NCBI GenBank assembly: GCA_016699855.1
Contig: CP064988.1
Coordinates: 4,492,501 to 4,556,500, forward strand
DNA length: 64,000 nt
Reading direction: 5' to 3'
Origin: Rhodospirillales bacterium
GTDB taxonomy: Bacteria; Pseudomonadota; Alphaproteobacteria; Reyranellales; Reyranellaceae
Positions within the stretch are counted from its first letter, which is position 1. Each line of letters begins with the position of its first letter. The translations under genes and the position numbers were made by a program. The notes under the pieces are model-generated. The model was not told the origin of the DNA. It saw only the letters and a program-made list of their open reading frames with translations, and made no database searches. Positions 1 to 9,068 of the stretch are shown here, piece by piece.

Positions 1-1181
1 GTGAACGCGCCGTCTCGACGCAGGCCGGGAAAGCGCGCCACCAGCCGGCCGATGGCGATGGCGCCCTCCATGCGCGCCAGGGTCGCGCCGAGGCACATAT
101 GGGCGCCGCCACCGAACGCGAGGTGGCGGTTGGGTGTCCGGCCGATGTCGAAGCGGTCGGGGTCGAGGAACTCGGCGGGATCGCGGTTGGCGGCGCCGAT
201 GCCGATGTGGATGTACGTGCCGGCCGCGATCCGCTCGCCCCCGATCTCCGTGTCCGAGGCGGCGCGGCGGTTGCCGAGCTGGTTCGAGCTCTCGAAGCGC
301 AGGCCCTCCTCGACGCAGCCGCGGATCCGGCCGGGCTCGGCGCGGAGCCGCGCGAGCTGGTCGGGGAAGCGCAGCAGCGCGTCGACCGTGTTGCCGATGA
401 GATTGGTGGTCGTCTCGTGGCCGGCGTTGAGCAGGAAGACGCAGTTCTGGATCAACTCCTCGCGGGTCAGGCGCTCGCCGTCGACCTCGCCGTGGACCAG
501 GGCGCCGAGGATGTCGTCGTCGTCGGCCGGGCGCTTGCGGCGCTCGACGATCAGCGCGTCGAGATAGGCCGAGAACTCCGCCACGGCTTCGTTGCCGGCT
601 TTCATCTTCTCAGGAGGCACGACCGGCTCCAGCGCGCCGAGGATCGCCAGCGAGTAGCGCCGGAACGGCGCGCGGTCGGCGCGCGGCACGCCGAGCATGT
701 CGCAGATCACCTCGACGGGCAGCGCGAAGGCGAAATCTTCGACCAGGTCCATGCCGCCGGACTCCGCGGCGCGGTCCAGCAGGCCGTCGACCAGCGCCGC
801 GATGCGCGGCTCGAGCGCCTTCAGGGCCCGGGGTGTGAAGGCGGCCGACAGCAGGCGGCGCACCCGCGTGTGCAGCGGCGGATCGTTGAACACGAGGCTG
901 GTCGTGTGGTGCCGGTGCAGCGGCGTGCCGGCGCCGAACTTGGCGCCGAACTCGACCGATTTGTCGGAGCTCATCAGCGGATCGCGGTACACGCCGGCGC
1001 AGTCGGCGTGCCGCGACAGGAAGACCGAGCCGTCGGGCAGCCGCTTGACCGGCGCGAAGCGGCGCAGCGCGTGGTAGCGCGGGAACGGGTCGTCGAGAAA
1101 CTCCGGCGTCAGCCCGGAGAGATCGAAGCCACCCGCGAATGCGCGCGCCGCGTCCTCCGGAAGCTCGATCAACCCGTCCAT
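1..1181 (-). CDS. Cytochrome P450 (3' end beyond window)
   Basis: A haem-thiolate monooxygenase, soluble CYP class. Translating the minus strand from ATG 1181 gives 393 residues without a stop. The I-helix oxygen-activation motif AGHETT lies near residues 253-258, the K-helix ExxR as EGLR near 292-295, and the haem loop FGGGAHMCLG has its Cys ligand near residue 363. Bacterial P450s are usually 390-420 aa, so only the last few residues are missing. An in-frame TAG 15 nt upstream, which is the stop of the acyl-CoA dehydrogenase gene, limits the start. The two genes are probably co-transcribed, suggesting hydroxylation and oxidation of a fatty or isoprenoid acyl substrate (inference). No ferredoxin gene is adjacent. 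Confidence 0.93.
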   Translation of the reverse strand, partial: MDGLIELPEDAARAFAGGFDLSGLTPEFLDDPFPRYHALRRFAPVKRLPDGSVFLSRHADCAGVYRDPLMSSDKSVEFGAKFGAGTPLHRHHTTSLVFNDPPLHTRVRRLLSAAFTPRALKALEPRIAALVDGLLDRAAESGGMDLVEDFAFALPVEVICDMLGVPRADRAPFRRYSLAILGALEPVVPPEKMKAGNEAVAEFSAYLDALIVERRKRPADDDDILGALVHGEVDGERLTREELIQNCVFLLNAGHETTTNLIGNTVDALLRFPDQLARLRAEPGRIRGCVEEGLRFESSNQLGNRRAASDTEIGGERIAAGTYIHIGIGAANRDPAEFLDPDRFDIGRTPNRHLAFGGGAHMCLGATLARMEGAIAIGRLVARFPGLRRDGAF

Positions 1182-1196
1182 TCCGCGCTCGCGGCG

Positions 1197-2987
<1,791 letters not shown>

Positions 2988-3146
2988 CTGCGTCTCCGGA
3001 GGCGCGGACTTGTGGCGTCCGCCTGTCCGGCCGCCTTTACGACGCCCCGGGAGTCCCGTCCACCGGCGGCGTGAGCGGCAACCGGCGGCGGCACCGACCG
3101 GACAATCGCCGACCGGCGCAAATTGCCACAATTCCGCCTTAATAAG

Positions 3147-3160
3147 TGAGTAGATACTCA
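3147..3160. promoter_or_regulatory. Palindromic operator candidate
   Basis: A perfect dyad, TGAGTA-GA-TACTCA, sits in the short AT-rich stretch between the acyl-CoA dehydrogenase/P450 operon and the divergent secreted-protein gene. Its size and arrangement resemble TetR-family operators, which often control acyl-CoA and P450 genes, but no TetR gene lies in the window. The regulator is inferred; the palindrome is seen directly. Confidence 0.5.
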
Positions 3161-3222
3161 TTTCATAGATCAACAAGACCGACGGAAGCGCCGGTCCGAC
3201 GCCGAAGCCTAGGGGGACGACC

Positions 3223-3675
3223 ATGAAACCCACGCTCACCGCTCTGCTCCTCGCCATCGCCGCCGCCTCGATCGCGGCGCCCGCGCACGGTCGCTCCAGC
3301 GGCGACGGCGGCTCGCACCAGGGCTATGCCCATGCGCAGCCGGGCGCGTTCAAGCCCTGCCAGGACGCCCATCGCGGCACCGCCGCCTGCCAGAGCGCCG
3401 CCCGCCACCAGGCCGAGCAGGCCTCGGCGAAGGCGCGGGCCGCCGAACTGCAGCGCATCCACCAAATCCAGTCGGCGTCCTCCGCGCGTCGCCAGAAGGA
3501 GGTGCGCCAGGCGCAGCAGGGCGCCGCCCAGGCCGGCGCGTCGCAGCGCGCGTGGGCGAAAGCCGGCGCCGCCGCGCACGAGCAGCGCTCGTGGAGCGGC
3601 AACCCCTACGGCCAGTGGGCCAACGGCCGCGGCCAGCGCAACGCCGCGCGCGGTGCACCGTCGACGTTCCGCTGA
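3223..3675 (+). CDS. Small secreted Ala/Gln/Arg-rich protein
   Basis: Unrecognised 150-aa protein. Residues 1-23 form a clear Sec signal peptide ending at AHG, followed by a hydrophilic region rich in Ala, Gln, His and Arg. Two Cys residues (CQDAHRGTAAC) may form a small disulfide loop. The middle (about residues 60-110) is likely helical or coiled. A GGGGGAC ribosome site precedes ATG 3223. It is transcribed away from the acyl-CoA dehydrogenase operon across the palindromic operator. Probably periplasmic; function unknown. Confidence 0.7.
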   Translation: MKPTLTALLLAIAAASIAAPAHGRSSGDGGSHQGYAHAQPGAFKPCQDAHRGTAACQSAARHQAEQASAKARAAELQRIHQIQSASSARRQKEVRQAQQGAAQAGASQRAWAKAGAAAHEQRSWSGNPYGQWANGRGQRNAARGAPSTFR

Positions 3676-3748
3676 GCATCGGGCGCCCCGGACGGGACCG
3701 ACGACGGTTGAGGGTGCGGCCGGCCGCGAGAGCGGCTAAAATCACCGC

Positions 3749-4534
3749 ATGAGCGAACACATCCTGCTGACCGTCGATGGGGCGCGCGCCACCATCACCC
3801 TCAACAATCCCGCGGTGCACAACCGGCTGGCGCCGGACGACATCCGCGCGTTCATCCACCACCTCGACACGATCGACGCCACCCACGACCTGCGCGTGCT
3901 GGTCGTGACGGGGGCCGGCGAGAAGACCTTCTGCTCCGGCTTCGATCTCGGCTCGCTGAAACCGGGCGAGCGCGCCGGCGACGATTCCGGCGAGGGCCAG
4001 CGGCGCTACGGCTTCGAGCAACTCTGCGACCGGCTCGAGGCCTGCCGCGTGCCGACGGTGGCGGCGTTCAACGGCGGCGTCTACGGCGGCGGCACGGATC
4101 TGGGGCTGGCCTGCGACCTGCGGGTCGGCGTGCGCGGCATGCGCTCGTTCCTGCCGGCCGGCCGGCTGGGCCTGCACTACTATCCCGGCGGCCTGCGCCG
4201 CTTCACCGAGCGTCTCGGGCCGGGCGTCGCAAAGCGCTTCCTGCTGTTGGCCGAGGAATTCGACGATTCCAAGCTACTGCGCATCAGCTATGTCGACTGG
4301 CTGTGCGAGCGCGCCACGTTCGGCGCCAAGGTCGACGCGGTCGCCGCCTCGCTGGCGGCGCTGGCGCCGCTGTCGCTGTCGGGCACGAAGGCTTCGCTCA
4401 ACGACATCGCGCGCAGCGATTTCGACGAGGCCGCGCTGCGCGCCCGCATCCGCGCCTGCGCGACCTCCGAGGATCTGGCGGAAGGCATCGCCGCCGTGGC
4501 CGCCAAGCGCAAGCCGGTGTTCAGGGGCCGCTGA
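3749..4534 (+). CDS. Enoyl-CoA hydratase/isomerase family protein
   Basis: Crotonase-fold protein of 261 aa, the normal size. The first oxyanion-hole segment CSGFDLGSL and the second, GGVYGGGTDLGLACD, are present. In the rat hydratase the catalytic glutamates are Glu144 and Glu164. Here the first aligns with Asp (GGGTDL), and the second, normally in a PE motif before LG, is replaced by Ala (PAGRLG). The protein therefore probably does not perform standard hydration and may be an isomerase, hydrolase or other crotonase. It is followed after 2 nt by the transglutaminase-like gene, so it may head that transcription unit. Confidence 0.88.
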   Translation: MSEHILLTVDGARATITLNNPAVHNRLAPDDIRAFIHHLDTIDATHDLRVLVVTGAGEKTFCSGFDLGSLKPGERAGDDSGEGQRRYGFEQLCDRLEACRVPTVAAFNGGVYGGGTDLGLACDLRVGVRGMRSFLPAGRLGLHYYPGGLRRFTERLGPGVAKRFLLLAEEFDDSKLLRISYVDWLCERATFGAKVDAVAASLAALAPLSLSGTKASLNDIARSDFDEAALRARIRACATSEDLAEGIAAVAAKRKPVFRGR

Positions 4535-4536
4535 GC

Positions 4537-5505
4537 ATGTCCCTGCGCCGTCGTTCGTTCGCGCTCGCGGGCGGCGCGCTGGCGGCGGCGCCGTTCGTCG
4601 GCGGCGGCGCGGCGGTGGCGCGCCAGACCGGCTACGGCAAGACGCGTTCCGGCGCCGACACGTGGTACCGCGTGCGCTGGCTCGACCACGCGCAGCGGGA
4701 GCGCGACATCACGTTCGCGGTGCCGACCGCCGAGATCGAGGCCGGCGCCCGCATCTTCCGGCAGTTCTCGATGGACGACATGCGCCAGCGCATCGAGGCG
4801 GCGATGCGCGAGACGGCGTCGAAGTGGACCTCGACCACGCTGGTCATCGACAAGCGGACGCAGGCGAACCCCAACGCGCTGACCATCTCGTACCAGCTGC
4901 GCGGCTCGTCGGGCGAAGGGCTGGTGGAGGCGCGGCGCCAGATAGACGCTGCCATCGACGCCGCGCGCGCCCGCTACGCCCAAGGTTACCTCCGGCGGAT
5001 CGACGGGCAGATCCTGTCGGTCGACTACCAGGCGGCCGCGCGCCGCTACGTCGCCGTCATGAACCCGCTGGCCCACGCGCTGGCGCGGATCTCCGACGGC
5101 CTCGACGAGCGCGGCCGCGTGGCGCTGGCGCTGTCGCTGTTCCAGGCGATCCCCTACGACGAGCTGAGCGACCGGGTGCGCAACGGCGGCACCGACTTCG
5201 CGCCGCCGCCGGTGCTGTTCGAGATCAACCGCGGCGACTGCGACAGCAAATCGCTCGCGCTGGGCTGCGTGCTGCGCGCGCTGGCGCCGTCGCGCGCCGT
5301 GGCGATGGCCACGATGCCCGGCCACGCGATCCTCGCGATCGACATGCCGGCGGCCTCCGGCGACGCCTGGATGCGCGGTGGCGGGCGGGTCTACGTGGCG
5401 ATGGAGGCGGCCGGTCCCGCGATGGCGCCGCCGGGGCGGGTGGCGCCGCGCACGGCGCCGTATCTCGACCGCGCGTCGTTCACGCTCTGGCCGCTGGGGG
5501 GCTAG
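4537..5505 (+). CDS. Exported transglutaminase-like protein, copy 1
   Basis: 322-aa protein with an N-terminal RRRSF-type Tat or Sec signal (residues 1-29). The C-terminal half has a transglutaminase-like Cys-His-acid arrangement: NRGDCDSKS (Cys235), PGHAIL (His263) and VYVAMEAAG (Glu290). Homologous folds act as cysteine peptidases or amidases, mostly on envelope or peptide substrates. ATG 4537 lies 2 nt after the crotonase stop. The next gene is a paralog whose ATG directly abuts this stop codon, suggesting translational coupling. The substrate is unknown; catalytic activity is inferred from residues only. Confidence 0.75.
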   Translation: MSLRRRSFALAGGALAAAPFVGGGAAVARQTGYGKTRSGADTWYRVRWLDHAQRERDITFAVPTAEIEAGARIFRQFSMDDMRQRIEAAMRETASKWTSTTLVIDKRTQANPNALTISYQLRGSSGEGLVEARRQIDAAIDAARARYAQGYLRRIDGQILSVDYQAAARRYVAVMNPLAHALARISDGLDERGRVALALSLFQAIPYDELSDRVRNGGTDFAPPPVLFEINRGDCDSKSLALGCVLRALAPSRAVAMATMPGHAILAIDMPAASGDAWMRGGGRVYVAMEAAGPAMAPPGRVAPRTAPYLDRASFTLWPLGG

Positions 5506-6459
5506 ATGACGATCGCACGCGCGGCGCGCGGACTCGGCGTGGCGGCCTTCGCGGCCGCGGCGTCCCTCGGCGCGGGCCTGCCGGCGCGCGCCCAGATGAC
5601 GGCGTCGTCGCAACGCGTCGTCGGCGGCGCGATGGAATTCTCGTTCGCGTTCCGCGACGCCGCCGGCGCCGCGCGGACGCTGGCGTTCCGCCTCCCGGTC
5701 GCCGAGGTCGACGCCGCCATGGCGCTGTTCCGCGACTACTCGATCCCGCACCTCTACCTCGAGATCGAGAACGCCGTGCTGGCCGAGGCGCGCCGCGCCG
5801 GCGTCACGCTGCGGGTCACGCGCGTCGGCCAGGGCATGTCGATCCGCTTCGCGCCCGAGACGCAGCCCGGCGCGGCGGCCTTCCAGGCGAGGCTCGACGA
5901 CATCGTCGACGGCGCCCGCAACCGCTGGCTCGCCCGGCACACGCGGCGCGCCGACGGGCCTGCGATCCACATGGATTACCGCGCCGCCACCGCCCGCTAC
6001 ACCGCGGCCGTGCGGCCGGTCGCGCTCGCGCTGGCGGCGCAGCTCGCCGGCGCCGACGACCGCGCGCGCATCGCGCTGGCGCTGGCGTTCGTGCAGTCCA
6101 TCCCGTACGACGACCTCGTCGACCCGCGCGCCGCCGGCGGCATCGAGTTCGCGCCGCCGCCGGCCATGTTCCGGATCGCCAAGGGCGATTGCGACAGCAA
6201 GACGGTGGCGCTGGCGGCGATCCTGCGCACGCTGGCGCCGGGCCGGCGCGTGGCGTTCCTGACGCTGCCGCAGCATGTCGCGCTGCTTGTCGATCTGCCG
6301 CCGGCGCCGGGCGACGCCATCGTCCGCCACGCCGGACGCGACTGGGTGGCGCTCGAGCCGTCGGGACCGGCGGTGGTCCCGCCGGGGCACGTCGCGCCGA
6401 CGACCGCCTGGTACTTCGACCGGCCGGCGGAGATGGTCGTCCACGAGGCCGGGGGCTGA
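5506..6459 (+). CDS. Exported transglutaminase-like protein, copy 2
   Basis: 317-aa paralog of the preceding gene with the same layout. It has a signal peptide (residues 1-30, cleavage after ARA), a mixed N-terminal domain with PIPYDDL/SIPYDDL-like elements shared between the copies, and a transglutaminase-like triad: AKGDCDSKT (Cys229), LPQHVAL (His257) and WVALEPSG (Glu284). ATG 5506 directly follows the upstream TAG. The two copies differ in length by 5 aa but are well diverged, so the duplication is old. The cyclase-FHA gene follows after 3 nt, making a probable operon. Confidence 0.75.
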   Translation: MTIARAARGLGVAAFAAAASLGAGLPARAQMTASSQRVVGGAMEFSFAFRDAAGAARTLAFRLPVAEVDAAMALFRDYSIPHLYLEIENAVLAEARRAGVTLRVTRVGQGMSIRFAPETQPGAAAFQARLDDIVDGARNRWLARHTRRADGPAIHMDYRAATARYTAAVRPVALALAAQLAGADDRARIALALAFVQSIPYDDLVDPRAAGGIEFAPPPAMFRIAKGDCDSKTVALAAILRTLAPGRRVAFLTLPQHVALLVDLPPAPGDAIVRHAGRDWVALEPSGPAVVPPGHVAPTTAWYFDRPAEMVVHEAGG

Positions 6460-6462
6460 GCG

Positions 6463-7545
6463 ATGGAGCGCCGCCTCGCCGCCGTCCTGCACGCCGACAT
6501 CGTCGGCTACAGCCGCCTGATGGAGGGCGCCGAGACGCGCACCTTCCGCGAGCTGAAGGACGTGTTCGAGGGTGTCTGGAAGCCGTCTCTGGCGCGCCAT
6601 TCCGGCCGTCTGGTCGGCACCGCCGGCGACGCCATGCTGGTGGAGTTCGGCAGCGCCGTCGCCGCCGTGCGCTGCGCCGTCGACCTCCAGGCCGGCATGG
6701 TGGCGCGCAACGTCGGCATCGCCGAGTCGCGGCGCATGGTGGTGCGCGTCGGCATCAACCTCGGCGAGGTGATCGTCGACGGCGACAACATCTTCGGCGA
6801 CGACGTCAACGTCGCGGCGCGGCTCCAGAGCCTGGCCGACCCCGGCATGGTGCTGCTCTCTGGGCGGATGCTGGAGGCGGTCTACGGCAAGCTGCCGTTC
6901 ACCTTCGAGGACCTTGGCGAGAGGCAGCTCAAGAACATCGGCCGGCCGGTGCGCGTCTTCCGGCTCGATCCCGCGACCGCCTCGATTCCGCCCGGCGCCA
7001 TGCCGCCGCAGGCGCCGCCCGCGCCGCCCGCGCCGTCGGCGCCGTCGGGGCAGATGGCGGGCTATCCGGCGTTCCCCGATTCACGCGGCGGTGCGTCCGC
7101 GGGATCGATCCCGACGGTGATCCATGGCGCCGCCGCGCAGCCGTCGTGGCAGACCCATTCGCCGCCGACACCCTGGTCGACCGGGACGCCGGCGTCCGCG
7201 CCGCCGCCGGCGCCGCCCCCGATGCCGGTGTGGCGGCTGACCGGCGCCGACCGCGCCGGCGTCCCGGTCGACATCGTGCTCGACGGGGCCATGATGGCGC
7301 GGCCCGACGGCCTCGTGTTCGGCCGCCTGCCGCGCTACTGCGACGTGGTCATCGAGAACGACAGCGTCTCGCGCCGGCACGTCCGCTTCCGGCTAGCGCA
7401 GGGCGGCCTCGGCGTCGAGGACCTCGGCGCCACCAACGGCACCGCCGTCGACGGCCACCGGCTCGAGCCGTTCCGCCCCGTGCTGGCCCGCCCCGGCGCG
7501 CGGGTGCAGATCGGCGAGATCAAGGTCGTGCTGTCAGTGAGCTAG
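6463..7545 (+). CDS. Class III nucleotidyl cyclase with C-terminal FHA domain
   Basis: 360 aa. Residues 1-170 form a class III cyclase catalytic domain starting HADIVGYSRLM. Metal ligands Asp12 and Asp56 are present, as are the transition-state Asn116 and Arg120 (VNVAARL). The two purine-selecting positions are unusual: the Lys usually in GRIVK is Gly52, and the Asp of DIYG is Asn109. A Pro/Ala-rich linker (about 178-250) leads to an FHA domain (about 252-360) with GRLPRY, SVSRRHV and NGT, which should bind phosphothreonine. It looks cytosolic. It may sense Ser/Thr kinase output, such as that of the kinase at 31.3 kb (inference). Confidence 0.88.
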   Translation: MERRLAAVLHADIVGYSRLMEGAETRTFRELKDVFEGVWKPSLARHSGRLVGTAGDAMLVEFGSAVAAVRCAVDLQAGMVARNVGIAESRRMVVRVGINLGEVIVDGDNIFGDDVNVAARLQSLADPGMVLLSGRMLEAVYGKLPFTFEDLGERQLKNIGRPVRVFRLDPATASIPPGAMPPQAPPAPPAPSAPSGQMAGYPAFPDSRGGASAGSIPTVIHGAAAQPSWQTHSPPTPWSTGTPASAPPPAPPPMPVWRLTGADRAGVPVDIVLDGAMMARPDGLVFGRLPRYCDVVIENDSVSRRHVRFRLAQGGLGVEDLGATNGTAVDGHRLEPFRPVLARPGARVQIGEIKVVLSVS

Positions 7546-7553
7546 GCCGGTGG

Positions 7554-8123
7554 TCAGGGACGGCCGGCGAAGATCCAATAGGATAGGGCGACGTTCTGCG
7601 GCCGCGTCTCGAGGCCCTGCTCGACCACGGCGGGCGGATTGGCTTCGCCGTAGCCGGAACCGACATAGCAAGCCGCCCAGAACGGGCTGCTGGCGGGCAG
7701 GTTGCCGAGCGGCACGCCATGGATGAGACCGTTGCGGTGCGGGCCGACGGCGCTCATCTGGAGGCTGCCGACGCCGGTGGCCTCGCCGCCGGCGTTGGAT
7801 GCGGCGCGCTGGTCGTTGAAATGGCTGGCGCGGACGCCGTCGTCAGGCGTCGCGTTCGAGAAGTCGCCGCGTATGAAGCGGCCACGGAGGTCGGGGATGT
7901 TGAACTGGCTGCCTGCTTCCGTCGTCCCCCACCGGTTCTGAATCACCTCCCAAAGATCGTGATGAGCCCGATGGGTGAGCGAGCGGCCATCGGCGTACAT
8001 CCAACCGGCGCGCGCCAGCATCTGGCAGAAGCGGCTGCTCGGGTCATACGGGAACGCGAAGGCGCGGATCTCTCCCAACACCCATCCCTTCGCTAGCGAT
8101 TCGGCAAACATGTCATCGGCCAT
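7554..8123 (-). CDS. Tail-collar domain protein
   Basis: 189-aa protein with a phage tail collar domain of the microcystin-dependent-protein type: a GEIRAFAF start, the central IPDLRGRFIRG motif and the closing ETRPQNVALSYWI. Such proteins trimerise in tail fibres or related contractile injection devices, and also occur alone on bacterial chromosomes. The start at ATG 8123 has AAAGGAA 8 nt upstream. No capsid, baseplate or integrase genes are nearby, so this is an isolated collar protein or a relic rather than part of a prophage. Confidence 0.85.
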   Translation of the reverse strand: MADDMFAESLAKGWVLGEIRAFAFPYDPSSRFCQMLARAGWMYADGRSLTHRAHHDLWEVIQNRWGTTEAGSQFNIPDLRGRFIRGDFSNATPDDGVRASHFNDQRAASNAGGEATGVGSLQMSAVGPHRNGLIHGVPLGNLPASSPFWAACYVGSGYGEANPPAVVEQGLETRPQNVALSYWIFAGRP

Positions 8124-8185
8124 GGTACGGTTCCTTTCTGGTGACGGAAGGATGGGGCGTCGTCGTGGCGCCCCGTTGGTACGCC

Positions 8186-8515
8186 CTATTCGAGGACGGC
8201 GTCGTCCGCGATTTCGCTGGGGTTGGTCGAGCCGCGCGCGCGCGCAAGGAGGCGGCTGAAGATCTCCGGCGGAATGATGCTCGACATGTTCACGGCGTCT
8301 GGCTCCCTCGTCGACATCGCCAGCGCCTTCTTCGCCGTCTCCACGGTCATGCGGAGATCGGCCCAGGCCTGATCGATTGGACGGGGCGTCGGCAACGTGC
8401 GCCACTGCCAGTAGGCGACCAGATCGAACTCCGGCGTATGCATCTTCGGACCGATCGAGGTCAGCACTTGCGCCCACGCTGGGCGCGGCGCGTAGCGGTT
8501 GGGTGGAATGAACAT
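8186..8515 (-). CDS. Hypothetical protein upstream of tail-collar gene
   Basis: Unrecognised 109-aa soluble protein. The chosen start, ATG 8515, has GGGAGCGAGG upstream; a start 14 codons earlier is possible but has weaker signals. The sequence is rich in Trp (WAQVL, YWQW, WADLR) and Pro and has no signal peptide or membrane segment. It lies 62 nt upstream of the tail-collar gene on the same strand and is likely co-transcribed, so it may be an accessory or chaperone for that protein (inference). Confidence 0.55.
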   Translation of the reverse strand: MFIPPNRYAPRPAWAQVLTSIGPKMHTPEFDLVAYWQWRTLPTPRPIDQAWADLRMTVETAKKALAMSTREPDAVNMSSIIPPEIFSRLLARARGSTNPSEIADDAVLE

Positions 8516-8776
8516 CGTCCTCGCTCCCTGTCGGGCGACGGCGGATCCGTCGTCCATGGTGCGGAGCGTAGCCGCCCGACTCGGGCGAAGATGTGAGATC
8601 GTTCACACCCGCCGCGGAATCTCGGAACCGGTGGAAAATCACCGCCAGACCGACGGCTGCGCGCTCGAATATCGAGCGTTTGCAAGAGGTTCCGTCCGAC
8701 GACGTGACAAATGCCGATGGGCGCACTACATCTTACATACCGGGGCGCGGGGCGCCGCCGGCGGGGAGGCATGGAC

Positions 8777-9052
8777 ATGGGCATGCTGCGCGCGCTGTCA
8801 CGGTTGCCGTTGGGTCTCTGGCTGCGCGGATTGCTCGGCGCGGCGCTGGTGATCGCGCTGATCGGCTTCGGCGTGGCGTTGCTCGCGGCGTTCCTCGTCG
8901 CGGTCGTCGTGGGCGTGCTGATCTACAAGGCGCGCGACATGATCGCCGGCTGGTTCGGCCACGGCGGCGGCCCGTCGATGACGCCGGCCCCCGCGAAGGT
9001 CGCACGGCGCGCCCGCGTCAGCGACGCCGACTACACGGTCGTCGAGCGCTGA
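8777..9052 (+). CDS. Small inner-membrane protein
   Basis: 91-aa protein. After a short basic N-terminus, residues about 12-52 are hydrophobic enough for two short or one long membrane segment, followed by a cytoplasmic-looking tail ending DYTVVER. GGGGAGG lies 7 nt before ATG 8777; an ATG two codons earlier would sit almost on the ribosome site. It is transcribed toward the FAD-oxidase gene on the opposite strand. Function unknown. Confidence 0.6.
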   Translation: MGMLRALSRLPLGLWLRGLLGAALVIALIGFGVALLAAFLVAVVVGVLIYKARDMIAGWFGHGGGPSMTPAPAKVARRARVSDADYTVVER

Positions 9053-9068
9053 CCGTCTCCGCGTCGGG

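Noticed and set aside
4288..7586. Very long open frames on both strands opposite or over the crotonase/transglutaminase/cyclase cassette
   Set aside because: They are shadows of the plus-strand genes created by GC-rich third positions; no domains, starts or ribosome sites are supported.
7554..8515. Prophage segment around the tail-collar gene
   Set aside because: No integrase, capsid, terminase or attachment-site repeat nearby.
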